This document shows, in pieces, positions 1 through 8,264 of a stretch of DNA of 64,000 nucleotides. Source of the stretch: Taishania sp036758285 (GTDB lineage Bacteria; Bacteroidota; Bacteroidia; Flavobacteriales_D; Crocinitomicaceae). The stretch lies in assembly GCA_036758285.1 (NCBI GenBank), contig DAIOWV010000003.1, forward strand, positions 20,820 to 84,819. Reading direction: 5' to 3'. Under the pieces are notes generated by a model. The model searched no databases, was not told the origin of the DNA, and worked only from the letters and a program-made list of their open reading frames with translations. Numbering within the stretch: the stretch's first letter is position 1; each line of letters opens with the position of its first letter. The translations under genes were made by a program, and so were the position numbers.

Positions 1-208
1 CCTTGATATTTACCATTTCACTTTTGTCATATCCTAAACCAATAAAATAGGATAAACTTAATGGAGCATCATCTTTAAATTCTTGTAGACCATTAGAAAA
101 GACAATTACACCAGGAAATAAATTAATTGCCATTGTCCAAAGTGGAATTGAAATAATTAAAAAAAGGATTAAAAAAATCAAAAATGGTTTGTCTTTTAAC
201 TGTGTCAT
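1..208 (-). CDS. Small membrane protein, 5' part only
   Basis: A reading frame starting with ATG at 208 runs off the left edge of the window. About 69 residues are visible. It begins MTQLKDKPFLIFLILF and holds one strongly hydrophobic segment (about residues 9-35) followed by a more polar stretch, which suggests a membrane-anchored or multi-span protein. It is divergent from the histidine kinase at 310, with about 100 bases between the two starts. I do not recognise the family from this fragment. Confidence 0.6.
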   Translation of the reverse strand, partial: MTQLKDKPFLIFLILFLIISIPLWTMAINLFPGVIVFSNGLQEFKDDAPLSLSYFIGLGYDKSEMVNIK

Positions 209-309
209 ATTAATGGAATCAAATTCAGGGTGGAAAATTAACCAAAAAAAGCCCACTATTAACCAAATAAACGTGTATTTTTATCGTTTGCATTTTCGAA
301 ACATTAAAA

Positions 310-1888
310 ATGAATCTTTATTCAAATAAACAAAAATGGAAAATTGTTCTACTTATAGTAGCTTTACTATTGGTTGGAGCTTCATTATTTGTTTCGAATC
401 AAATTGTATCGAAAGTTGGAGATCAGGAACGTCAACGAGCAAAACAGTGGGCTGGAGCAATAAAAAAACGCATTGAATTAATTCAGCTTACCAATCGAAC
501 ATTTTCTCAATTAAGGGAAAAGGAAAAAGAAAAAATGGCATTGTGGGTAGAAGCATCAAAAGAGGTTGCAAATCCGAAAACGATGTCGATACCCGAATTT
601 CCAATGCAAATTGTCAAAAATAATGAGAACATTCCAGTCATCTTATTGGATGAAAAAAAGACAATTTCTGGTTATAGAAATATAGATTTTGACACTTCTA
701 ATTTGAGAACGAGATTCCCCGATTATTCTAAAAAAAAGCTGGAAAAAGCATTTGAAGATTCATTGAGAAGCCTTTCAAAGGAATGGGAGATGAAAAATCC
801 TTCATTTACTGTTGAGGTTTATGAAGGACTTTTTATGACTTATGTTTACTATGATTCAAAGGAAATTGTTCGATTAGAACATGAACGTGATTCATTATTT
901 AAATCATTTAATAAAGAATTAATTGAAAATGAAGGATTGGTTCCTGTATTATTAATCAATCAGGAAACTAGAGCAATTGTTGGAACCAATATTACGGATT
1001 CATTATTTATGAAAAAGGATTTGGTAAGTATAACGAAAGAAATGTCTAGAAATAATGATTCTTTAATTATCGATTTCAATAATGGTGAGCGAAATGTATT
1101 GTATTTTGATAGTAGTGCTGAATTAAAGCAATTGCAATATTTCCCATATATTCAATTTTTAATTATTGGTTTGTTTGGATTTATAGGCTACATGTTGTTT
1201 AGTACATTTCGAAAAGCTGAACAAAATCAAGTTTGGGCTGGAATGGCAAAAGAAACTGCTCATCAATTAGGTACACCAATTTCTTCTTTAATGGCTTGGA
1301 TTCAATTGTTAGAATCCCAAGAAGTTGACCCTATGATTATTGGAGAAATGCAAAAAGACGTTGATCGACTTGAGACTGTAACTGATCGTTTTTCAAAGAT
1401 TGGAAGCGGAGCGAATTTAGAATCAGAAGATTTGTCTGGAACAGTAAACGAAATAGTAAGCTATTTACGTCCTAGGGTTTCAAAACAAGTTGATATCGTT
1501 ACATCCATTCAAGATGAGCTATGTGCTGAAACGACATCATCTTGAATGGNNNNNNNNNNNNNNNNNNNNNNNNNNNTTGATTTCATGGGTAGTCGAAAAC
1601 ATTGCTAAGAATGCAATTGATGCAATGGAAGGGAAGGGGAAATTGACAGTCAAACTAACAACCTCACCTGAATGGGCTCATATTGATTTGAAAGACACTG
1701 GAAAAGGGATGACACCAAAACAAATTCGATCAATTTTTAAACCAGGTTATACAACTAAAAAAAGAGGTTGGGGACTTGGTTTGTCATTGGTGAAACGAAT
1801 TGTTGAAGAATACCACAATGGAAAAGTTTTTGTATTTGAATCGCAGCCAGGAGTAGGTACAACATTTAGAATTAGTATTCCGATGTAA
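310..1888 (+). CDS. Sensor histidine kinase, interrupted by assembly gap
   Basis: Membrane-bound sensor kinase of a two-component system. Transmembrane segments lie at about residues 12-30 and 280-300 and flank a periplasmic sensor of roughly 250 residues. The H-box AKETAHQLGTP carries the phospho-accepting His at residue 318. After the gap come the N-box (ENIAKNAIDAMEG), the G1 box (DTGKGM) and the G2 box (GWGLGLSLVKRIVEEYH) of the HATPase domain. The N run at 1550-1576 splits the gene. The frame before it stops at 1543-1545, while the downstream part is in a different frame, so the stop is probably an error at a contig end. No response regulator is adjacent, so the signal and partner are unknown. 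The start ATG at 310 precedes a normal N-terminal membrane anchor. Confidence 0.85.
1550..1576. other. Assembly gap (27 N)
   Basis: A run of N inside the histidine kinase. The coding frames on the two sides do not match, so the stated gap length is not reliable. Confidence 0.99.
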
Positions 1889-1925
1889 ATCGCTCTAGGT
1901 GTGTTAGATTTTTTAAAAAAAGAAT

Positions 1926-1933
1926 TATCTTTG
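1926..1933 (+). promoter_or_regulatory. Promoter -7 element for efp
   Basis: TATCTTTG matches the Bacteroidota -7 consensus TAnnTTTG and lies 38 bases before the efp start. The -33 region (TTG-like) is weak. Confidence 0.55.
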
Positions 1934-1971
1934 CAACCTCGAAAATAAATAAATTATCAAAATTTAAATAA

Positions 1972-2538
1972 ATGGCAACTACGGCTGATATAAAAAATGG
2001 TTTGTGTATTAAGCACAATGAGAAGTTATTTCAAGTTATTGACTTCCAACATGTAAAACCAGGTAAAGGACCTGCTTTTGTTCGAACAAAAATACGTCAA
2101 ATTGAATCTGGAAAAGTATTAGATCATACTTTTTCTGCTGGACATAAAATTGAAATTGTTCGTATTGAAAATCGTGAGTACCAATATTTATACGAAGAGG
2201 CTGATTCATTTATTTTTATGAATAATGAGTCTTTTGAGCAAGTAAACATTCCTAAATCGATGATTGAAAAACCATTGTTTTTACAAGAGGGAATGAAATG
2301 TAATATTTTGTACCATGCTGAAGAGGAAAATCCCCTAGTAGTAGAATTACCAATGTACATCATTTCTGAGGTTACTTATACAGAACCAGGAGTAAAAGGA
2401 GATACAGCTACAAATTCATCTAAACCAGCAACAATCGCAACAGGTGCAGAGGTGAAAGTTCCTTTGTTTATTGATAATGGAGAAGTTATTAAAATCGATA
2501 CACGTACAGGAACTTATGTTGAACGTGTAAAGAATTAA
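1972..2538 (+). CDS. efp: Elongation factor P
   Basis: Translation factor that binds between the P and E sites of the ribosome and relieves stalling at polyproline stretches. The 188-residue length is normal. The KOW-like N-terminal domain carries the loop KPGKGPAF with Lys32 at the position that is modified in other EF-P proteins. Two OB-fold domains follow, with the typical C-terminal signature FIDNGEVIKIDTRTGTYVERV. The start ATG at 1972 fits the family N-terminus. The gene stands alone: it has its own -7 promoter element upstream and a strong hairpin terminator downstream. No modification enzyme (EpmA, EarP, YmfI type) is visible in the window. Confidence 0.97.
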   Translation: MATTADIKNGLCIKHNEKLFQVIDFQHVKPGKGPAFVRTKIRQIESGKVLDHTFSAGHKIEIVRIENREYQYLYEEADSFIFMNNESFEQVNIPKSMIEKPLFLQEGMKCNILYHAEEENPLVVELPMYIISEVTYTEPGVKGDTATNSSKPATIATGAEVKVPLFIDNGEVIKIDTRTGTYVERVKN

Positions 2539-2560
2539 TCAAACAAACTTATATAAATGA

Positions 2561-2600
2561 AAGAAGGGGCGAAAACATTTGTTTTCGCCCCTTCTTTTTT
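2561..2600 (+). terminator. Rho-independent terminator after efp
   Basis: A perfect 16-bp stem (2561-2576 with 2581-2596), a 4-base loop and a trailing T run. It sits between convergent genes and could also stop minus-strand transcription of the MoxR operon, although the T run on that side is poorer. Confidence 0.9.
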
Positions 2601-2618
2601 GATGTTCAATCAATAATA

Positions 2619-3572
2619 TTATAATAATTCTTCAATAATTCTTTCCATAGAATATCCTTCAGCTTCTGCTCTATAATTACGAACCAATCGGTGACGTAAA
2701 ATCGGTTTTGCAACAGCTTTCACATCTTCAATATCTGGAGAATATTTTCCATTTAAAGCCGCATGACATTTAGCTCCAACAATTAAATATTGAGACGCTC
2801 TTGGTCCTGCTCCCCAAGTGATATAGTCTTTTGTAAGTGGTGTGGCAAATTCAGAGTTGATACGTGTTTTTCCAACTAATTTTACAGCATATTCCAATAC
2901 ATTATCTGCAACAGGAATACGTCTGATTAATTCTTGATAATTTACAATTTGTTCTCCACTCAACACTTGTTTCAATTCTGTTTTACTGTCAGTTGTTGTA
3001 GCACGAACAATTGCTAATTCTTCAAGATAACTAGGGTAATCAACCCAAATATTGAAAATAAAACGGTCTAATTGAGCTTCTGGTAAAGGATATGTTCCTT
3101 CTTGCTCAATCGGGTTTTGCGTTGCTAACACAAAAAATGGTGCAGGTAGTTTGTATGTCTTTCCTGCAGCTGTAACAGAACGTTCCTGCATAGCTTCTAA
3201 TAAAGCTGATTGAGTCTTAGGGGGTGTTCTATTAATCTCATCTGCAAGTACAATATTGCTAAAGATTGGACCTTGGATGAACTTGAAATTTCTTGTTTCA
3301 TCTAAAATTTCAGATCCAATAATATCTGAAGGCATTAAGTCAGGTGTGAATTGAATACGATTGAAGGAAAGTCCCAATGTTTGTGCAATGGTATTTACTA
3401 AAAGAGTTTTAGCTAATCCAGGTACACCAACTAATAAACAATGTCCACGAGAGAAAATTGAAATTAACACTTGATCAACAACTTCATCTTGTCCAACGAT
3501 TACTTTGTGGATTTCATTCTTTAGCTCTTTGTAATGTTGTACTAATTGGTCAATGGCTACTTTATCAGACAT
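2619..3572 (-). CDS. MoxR-family AAA+ ATPase
   Basis: AAA+ ATPase of the MoxR family, thought to act as a chaperone that remodels or inserts cofactors into partner proteins, often those with VWA domains. The 317-residue length is typical. Walker A is GVPGLAKT (about residues 49-56), Walker B is VLADEINRTPPKTQ, and sensor 1 is ATQNPIEQEGTYPLPEAQLDRF. The MoxR C-terminal lid ends with ILRHRLVRNYRAEAEG. It is the last gene of a minus-strand cluster with three SurA/PpiC-like proteins, 50 bases downstream of the last of them. The usual DUF58 and Bat neighbours are missing here, so a role in envelope folding is suggested only by context. Confidence 0.93.
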   Translation of the reverse strand: MSDKVAIDQLVQHYKELKNEIHKVIVGQDEVVDQVLISIFSRGHCLLVGVPGLAKTLLVNTIAQTLGLSFNRIQFTPDLMPSDIIGSEILDETRNFKFIQGPIFSNIVLADEINRTPPKTQSALLEAMQERSVTAAGKTYKLPAPFFVLATQNPIEQEGTYPLPEAQLDRFIFNIWVDYPSYLEELAIVRATTTDSKTELKQVLSGEQIVNYQELIRRIPVADNVLEYAVKLVGKTRINSEFATPLTKDYITWGAGPRASQYLIVGAKCHAALNGKYSPDIEDVKAVAKPILRHRLVRNYRAEAEGYSMERIIEELL

Positions 3573-3622
3573 AAGTGCTTCAGTTTTTATTAATTTAGTA
3601 ATGGCTTCAAACTTACATAAAA

Positions 3623-4978
3623 TTATTTATTCATCATCCAATTGTGCATATAAGAACAATCTTTGTAATCATCACTAATTTTTATATATGCCAATTTAAT
3701 TTTTTTATCAACCCATTCGTCAACCATTTTCTGACGTTTGATACTTTCTGTTGCATTTTGAATTAAAGGATAATCTTCTTTTAAATTTGCTTTGTGAGGT
3801 AATGTTCTTTGTGTTAAACGAACAATTCGAACACCTTCCTTTCTTGTCATCATGTCTACATATAAATTAGGTTCAGTAATTTCTCCTGCTTTTAATTTAT
3901 CCGTAAGTACAAATATTTGATTATCAATTTCACTCAATGCTGCAGCATCCCATTTTTGATCTCCCGTATATGGATTTGAAATAATTCCTTTATTTAGACG
4001 AGTTGCTTCATCATTTGAGTATTTTACAACGGCATCATCCCAGGTAATGTTATTTGCTTTTAATTCTTTATAACATTCGTCCATTTTTATGGCAGCCTTC
4101 TCTAAAGCTTCTGTTGTATAAGTTGGAATTTTTAAAATGTGAGCACATTTGTAATTGTCACCTTTTCGTTCAATTAATTTCACAATGTGATACCCATATT
4201 CAGATTCGAAAATTTCTGAAATCTCACCTTCTTTTAAACTGAAAACCGCAGCTTCAAATGGTGCCACCATCATACCTCTTCTAGCTGCAATTTCACCACC
4301 TTTCGTAGCACTACCTACGTCATCAGAGTTTAATCGTGCTAATGAAGCAAAGTTTTTTCCTCCTCTAGCTTGATCTAATAAACCTTGAAGTTCATTTCTA
4401 GCAGTTAATTTATCAGTTTTAGAAACTTCTGGAAAGAAAACTATTTGTTGAAAAGTCATCTGAGTATTAATAAAGGGAATACTATCAGCAGGTAAACTTT
4501 CGAAAAAATCTTTTACTTCTCTTGGTGTAACAGTCAAATCTTGTGTAATTTGTCTTTCCATTTCCTGTGCCAACATTCTTTCACGGATAATATCTCTAAA
4601 TTCAGCTTTTATTTGAAGAATCGTTTTTCCATAAAATTTTTCCATTTTATCTCTACCACCGATTTGTTCTTCAATCACGCGAATACGATTTTCCATTTCT
4701 GCATCGACCTGTTGATCAGTTACAACAAGGCTGTCTAAGACTGCCTGATTTGCCAACAATTGTTGATACATAATACCCTCAATTATTTGACAACGGAAAT
4801 CGGGATTAATTTCCATACCAGCTTGTTTTGCTTGAACAACTTGCTCCTCAATATCAGATAACAGAATTATATTATCACCAATTTGTGCAGCTACACCGTC
4901 AAGTGATACTCTGTTAAGTTGACCAAAACTGATTTGAGTGAATGTAAATATTAAACTAATACTTGCTAGTAATTTCAT
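3623..4978 (-). CDS. SurA-like periplasmic peptidyl-prolyl isomerase
   Basis: Periplasmic chaperone/parvulin isomerase likely to assist folding of outer-membrane and secreted proteins. A signal peptide (MKLLASISLIFTFTQISFG) is followed by a SurA N-domain (VAAQIGDNIILLSDIEEQV, about residues 29-47). One PpiC rotamase domain at about residues 170-270 contains FQQIVFFPEV, DDVGSATKGGEI and YGYHIVKLIERKGD. A second, more degenerate parvulin-like region follows, starting AHILKIPTY. The 451-residue length suits SurA. Its start overlaps the end of the upstream lipoprotein gene by 23 bases, which implies translational coupling. E. coli-type symbols are not assigned because Bacteroidota carry several paralogues. 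Confidence 0.9.
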   Translation of the reverse strand: MKLLASISLIFTFTQISFGQLNRVSLDGVAAQIGDNIILLSDIEEQVVQAKQAGMEINPDFRCQIIEGIMYQQLLANQAVLDSLVVTDQQVDAEMENRIRVIEEQIGGRDKMEKFYGKTILQIKAEFRDIIRERMLAQEMERQITQDLTVTPREVKDFFESLPADSIPFINTQMTFQQIVFFPEVSKTDKLTARNELQGLLDQARGGKNFASLARLNSDDVGSATKGGEIAARRGMMVAPFEAAVFSLKEGEISEIFESEYGYHIVKLIERKGDNYKCAHILKIPTYTTEALEKAAIKMDECYKELKANNITWDDAVVKYSNDEATRLNKGIISNPYTGDQKWDAAALSEIDNQIFVLTDKLKAGEITEPNLYVDMMTRKEGVRIVRLTQRTLPHKANLKEDYPLIQNATESIKRQKMVDEWVDKKIKLAYIKISDDYKDCSYMHNWMMNK

Positions 4979-5819
4979 GTTTTTGTTTTATTTTTTGGAC
5001 AAATGTCGCACTATTTTTTTCTTTTATTTCATTTAATTTATGACTCAACAACAATTGTTTTATTGTTGGTTTCAAGAAATCAACTGGTGGTGTTGCATCC
5101 TTGAATTTGAAGTCAATGATGTTTAAATAATAAACGTATTGATTATCAGAAAAGTATGTTTTTGTTCTGTTTAATACAACATTATCTTTATTTAATTTTT
5201 CAATTGGGGCATCTTTTGTTAATTCATCAAAATAAACCCAGGTACTATCATCGTAATAAAAATTCTCAGCGTAAAGTTTAGCATAACTAATGACTTTTGA
5301 AAAGTCTTTATCCTTTTTTAACAAATAATCTTGTTTTAGTTTATCCTGATTTGGAGCATCTTTCGGAATTTTTAAGTACAATGCACGAACGATGTAATCA
5401 TTGAGTGAAAAATCAGCTTTGTTTTTGTTGAAGTAATCTAAAACCAAACTATCTGAAATTTCATCATCCATTTCCTCCTTTATTGCGTTTTCCTCTAGAT
5501 AGAATCTAGCTAAATCACCTTGATGCCACATTGTTTTTAAACGCGTAATCTTAGCTTTCTCGGGATTTACTTTTTCTAATTCTTGAATGAAAACCTCTTG
5601 TTCGATCCACTTTTTTGTAAATATTTTTCTGTCAGATTCTAGTTCAGAATTGTATCCCATATAATCCATTAATATCAAAGCATCGTTTTCCATTAGTGAA
5701 ACGGCATTGACTTTCGCCCATTCGTCACCTTTTTTATTGCATGAGAATAAGGCTATAATACAAAAAAGGCTGACAAGAAGGCCAGCCTTTACAGGATAAT
5801 ATTTTTTGTTATTTACCAA
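4956..5819 (-). CDS. SurA-N-like lipoprotein, degenerate isomerase
   Basis: Predicted lipoprotein of 287 residues. The hydrophobic leader ends in the lipobox LFSC near residue 27. The body is helical and has features of the SurA/PpiC chaperone N-domain (IFTKKWIEQEVFIQELEKV, then SDSLVLDYFNKNKADFSLND), but I see no clear parvulin active-site motif. It may therefore be a chaperone without isomerase activity. It lies between two parvulin genes and overlaps both (11 bases upstream, 23 bases downstream), so the three products probably work together at the periplasmic side of the outer or inner membrane. The functional assignment rests mainly on this context. Confidence 0.75.
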   Translation of the reverse strand: MVNNKKYYPVKAGLLVSLFCIIALFSCNKKGDEWAKVNAVSLMENDALILMDYMGYNSELESDRKIFTKKWIEQEVFIQELEKVNPEKAKITRLKTMWHQGDLARFYLEENAIKEEMDDEISDSLVLDYFNKNKADFSLNDYIVRALYLKIPKDAPNQDKLKQDYLLKKDKDFSKVISYAKLYAENFYYDDSTWVYFDELTKDAPIEKLNKDNVVLNRTKTYFSDNQYVYYLNIIDFKFKDATPPVDFLKPTIKQLLLSHKLNEIKEKNSATFVQKIKQKHEITSKY

Positions 5820-7773
5820 TTGAATAAAGAACTTCTTGGTTAACCTTTATTGTATGTTTATTTTCCAATTCTTTCAACCATTCTTTTTCTAAGTAAGCTT
5901 GATAGTCAGAAGTGATTAAGCCTTTCGCTTCACCTAATTCTTTATTTTTAGCTTCAATAATTGAATTCAAGACGATTACATAATTTTTGCCATCAAATGC
6001 ATAAGGTTTGTTTTTTCCCTTTTTTAATTTTTGATTTTCAAGATATGGAGTTTTTGAAACTTCAAACTTTCCAGTTCTAACTCTCAAATTCAACTCTGAA
6101 TCCGCATTGATTAACTTTGAAATACTGTCTGAATCAATTTTTTTATTACCAGCTAATTTATATACTTTATTTGCAATCTCAGGAGAAATTGATTCATATA
6201 CAGTAGCGTCATATCTTTTGTCCCAAACATAATTTGCTTTGTTGTCATCATAGAATTTTTTCAATCCTAAAGTGTCCTTAATCGCTTTGTTCCAAACTTT
6301 ATCGCTCATTATTTCATAAAGCAAAATACCATCGTGATACTCGTTCATTAATGCTTTGTATTCTGGATACTTTTGAGCTAAGTTTGATTTTTCTAATTCG
6401 ATTACAGTTTCTTTTTCCCATTCTGGAAATTGTTTTTTAGCAATTTCGTTTAATGGAGTTCCTCTTGTTAATCGTGGATTGTCATTCAAATATTCAACAA
6501 AATCAACTTGTGTAAATGTTTTTCCATTCAACACAAACATTGGTGCATTTGTAGTTATTTTTTTCGTATCAAAATCACTTTTGTAGACTGAAGAATCTAA
6601 ATTTTTCTCGAACCATTTAATCGATTCCGTAGATTTGTTTTCAAACTTATATTCTTTTTTAAGTTTGTCAACATAACTATTTTGTGTCAAATTAGCTCTT
6701 TCATCACGATTAACACGACTTTCGATTTCTTTCTTTAATTCATCAAAAGAACGAAGAGGAGTTAGTTCAATTCGTTTAATAATGTGGAATCCAAAATTTG
6801 ATTGAACAGGTTTACTGAAATCACCATCTTTTTGTAATGCAAATGCAGTTTCTTCAAATTCAGGAATCATTCGAGTTGTAGCACCAGTTCCAAACACAGG
6901 AAGTGCTCCTCCATTTGTACTTGAAGAAGGATCGTCAGAATAAGCCTTTACAAGCTCTTCAAATTTTTCACCAGCAACTAATTTATCATAAATTTCATTT
7001 GCTTTAATACGTGCCTTTTCAATAACTTCAGGTTGATCAGACTCTTTATTTGCTGCAATCATTAAATGTGCTGCTTTCATAGCACCTCTTGCTGGGCGTT
7101 TATCAGTTACTTTTAAAATATGGTATCCAAAACGAGTGCGAATAGGCATTGATACTTCCCCAACTTTTAAATTGTAGGCAGCTTCTTCAAAAGGATAAAC
7201 CATTTGAAATGCTGTGAAATATCCTAAATCTCCACCGTTTGTTTGTGCCGAAGGATCATCAGAGCCATTGCTTGATTTTGCAATTGTTTCAAAATCTTCT
7301 CCTTTAATGATTCTATCGCGAATTGCTATTGCTTTTTTATAGGCTTTTAAAGTGTCTTCAGGCGTAGCTAATTGTTCCGTCTTAACTAAAATATGAGAAG
7401 CTCTTACCTCTGTTTTCATACGGTCATAGGCTTGGTCAACCAATGTTTTATTCATTTCATTGTCAGTCAAGTATGGTTGAGCTAATTGTTTTTGATATCC
7501 TTCCAATTCGCGTTTTAATTTTGGAATTGTATCATAACCTAAAGCTTCAGCTTCAATAACTTTTAATTGAAACTTTTTAAATAACTCAATGTATTCATCA
7601 AGTGTTGCTTTGTCGTATTTTGGATTGTTATTGTTCTTCAAATAAATCTGAAGAAATTCTGATTTAGTGATTTTTTTTCCATCAATTTCCATTAATACAG
7701 GGTCTTGTTGTGCAAAAACAGAAGTTCCTATTGTTAATGAAGCACCTAATGCAATCAAAAAATGTTTTTTCAT
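5809..7773 (-). CDS. Tandem-parvulin peptidyl-prolyl isomerase
   Basis: Periplasmic folding factor with two PpiC/rotamase domains. The first, about residues 120-225, holds VRASHILVKTE, NGGDLGYFTAFQMVYPFE and FGYHILKV. The second, about 232-340, holds AAHLMIAANKES, NGGALPVFGTGATTRMIPEFE and FGFHIIKRIEL. A long C-terminal helical region follows. I chose the ATG at 7773 (MKKHFLIALGASLTIGTSVFAQ, a clean signal peptide). An upstream in-frame TTG at 7797 is rejected because it falls inside the -7 promoter element at 7795-7802. It is the first gene of the operon with the lipoprotein, the SurA-like protein and MoxR. Confidence 0.92.
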   Translation of the reverse strand: MKKHFLIALGASLTIGTSVFAQQDPVLMEIDGKKITKSEFLQIYLKNNNNPKYDKATLDEYIELFKKFQLKVIEAEALGYDTIPKLKRELEGYQKQLAQPYLTDNEMNKTLVDQAYDRMKTEVRASHILVKTEQLATPEDTLKAYKKAIAIRDRIIKGEDFETIAKSSNGSDDPSAQTNGGDLGYFTAFQMVYPFEEAAYNLKVGEVSMPIRTRFGYHILKVTDKRPARGAMKAAHLMIAANKESDQPEVIEKARIKANEIYDKLVAGEKFEELVKAYSDDPSSSTNGGALPVFGTGATTRMIPEFEETAFALQKDGDFSKPVQSNFGFHIIKRIELTPLRSFDELKKEIESRVNRDERANLTQNSYVDKLKKEYKFENKSTESIKWFEKNLDSSVYKSDFDTKKITTNAPMFVLNGKTFTQVDFVEYLNDNPRLTRGTPLNEIAKKQFPEWEKETVIELEKSNLAQKYPEYKALMNEYHDGILLYEIMSDKVWNKAIKDTLGLKKFYDDNKANYVWDKRYDATVYESISPEIANKVYKLAGNKKIDSDSISKLINADSELNLRVRTGKFEVSKTPYLENQKLKKGKNKPYAFDGKNYVIVLNSIIEAKNKELGEAKGLITSDYQAYLEKEWLKELENKHTIKVNQEVLYSIGK

Positions 7774-7794
7774 AGAGTTTTTAAATTTCAAATC

Positions 7795-7802
7795 CAAAAA
7801 TA
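7795..7802 (-). promoter_or_regulatory. Promoter -7 element for the isomerase operon
   Basis: On the minus strand TATTTTTG matches TAnnTTTG, with a TTTG at 7825-7828 as a possible -33 element (22-base spacing). It places transcription start about 20 bases before the ATG at 7773. Confidence 0.6.
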
Positions 7803-8026
7803 GGATTTACAAATGATTTGTTGCCAAATTTAAGAATAATTTAAGATTATAGGCAACGAGTAACTTAAGAAATTTATTCAATTTCTCATTGGTGTAAATG
7901 ATATATCTGGAATACTGGAATACTGGTATAAGAATGAATGCTCGATTACTTTATTCCAATATCAAGATTAAATTAACTAGTATTTCGTGAAAAAATAGCT
8001 TTACACTTTCTTTATAATTACTTAAA

Positions 8027-8200
8027 ATGAAACTTAATTTATTCTTGCTAGTGTCACTTATTTGTTTAGCAGGGGTACCCCCTTTAGATAGCATTGTTCT
8101 TATTCAATTTAAAGAGATAACCCTAATAGTTTATTATATTAAAAATCAAACACCTGATAAACAATGTATTGTTTTTGTTGTTCGGTTTTTGTTAAAATAG
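8027..8200 (+). pseudogene. Possible remnant of a secreted-protein gene
   Basis: A 57-codon frame starts MKLNLFLLVSLICLAGV, which looks like a normal signal peptide. It then changes into low-information sequence exactly where the dispersed repeat (8073-8111) begins, and stops at 8198-8200. I recognise no family. It may be the 5' end of a secreted protein whose body was lost by rearrangement, or a chance frame. Nothing shows that it is expressed. Confidence 0.3.
8073..8111 (+). repeat. Dispersed repeat, copy A
   Basis: About 39 bases that align without gaps to 12239-12277 with roughly 31 identities (counted by eye), in the same orientation. The shared core is CCCCTTTAG followed by TGTTCTTA. 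The two copies bracket the gene pair 8265-12167. Confidence 0.55.
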
Positions 8201-8264
8201 AATCGAAAAATTAAAATCTTCAAATCAATTTTGAACTACATTTACCATTATCAAACTATTAATT

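Larger units (their letters stand above)
7803..8264. other. Gene-poor intergenic stretch
   Basis: About 460 bases between divergent genes. It holds the minus-strand isomerase promoter region, a short tandem repeat of period 8 near 7908-7926 (about 2.4 copies of TGGAATAC), a short open frame at 8027-8200 that looks like a gene remnant, and one copy of a diverged dispersed repeat (8073-8111). No clear -7 element was seen directly upstream of the gene at 8265. Confidence 0.6.

Noticed and set aside
7774..7797. Longer N-terminus (TTG at 7797) for the tandem-parvulin isomerase
   Set aside because: It would put eight polar residues before the signal peptide and lies within the promoter -7 element.
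7803..8264. Search for tRNA, small RNA or riboswitch in the longest gene-poor stretch
   Set aside because: No tRNA arm pattern, terminator hairpin or riboswitch-like conserved core was seen; only the weak tandem repeat, remnant and dispersed repeat remained.
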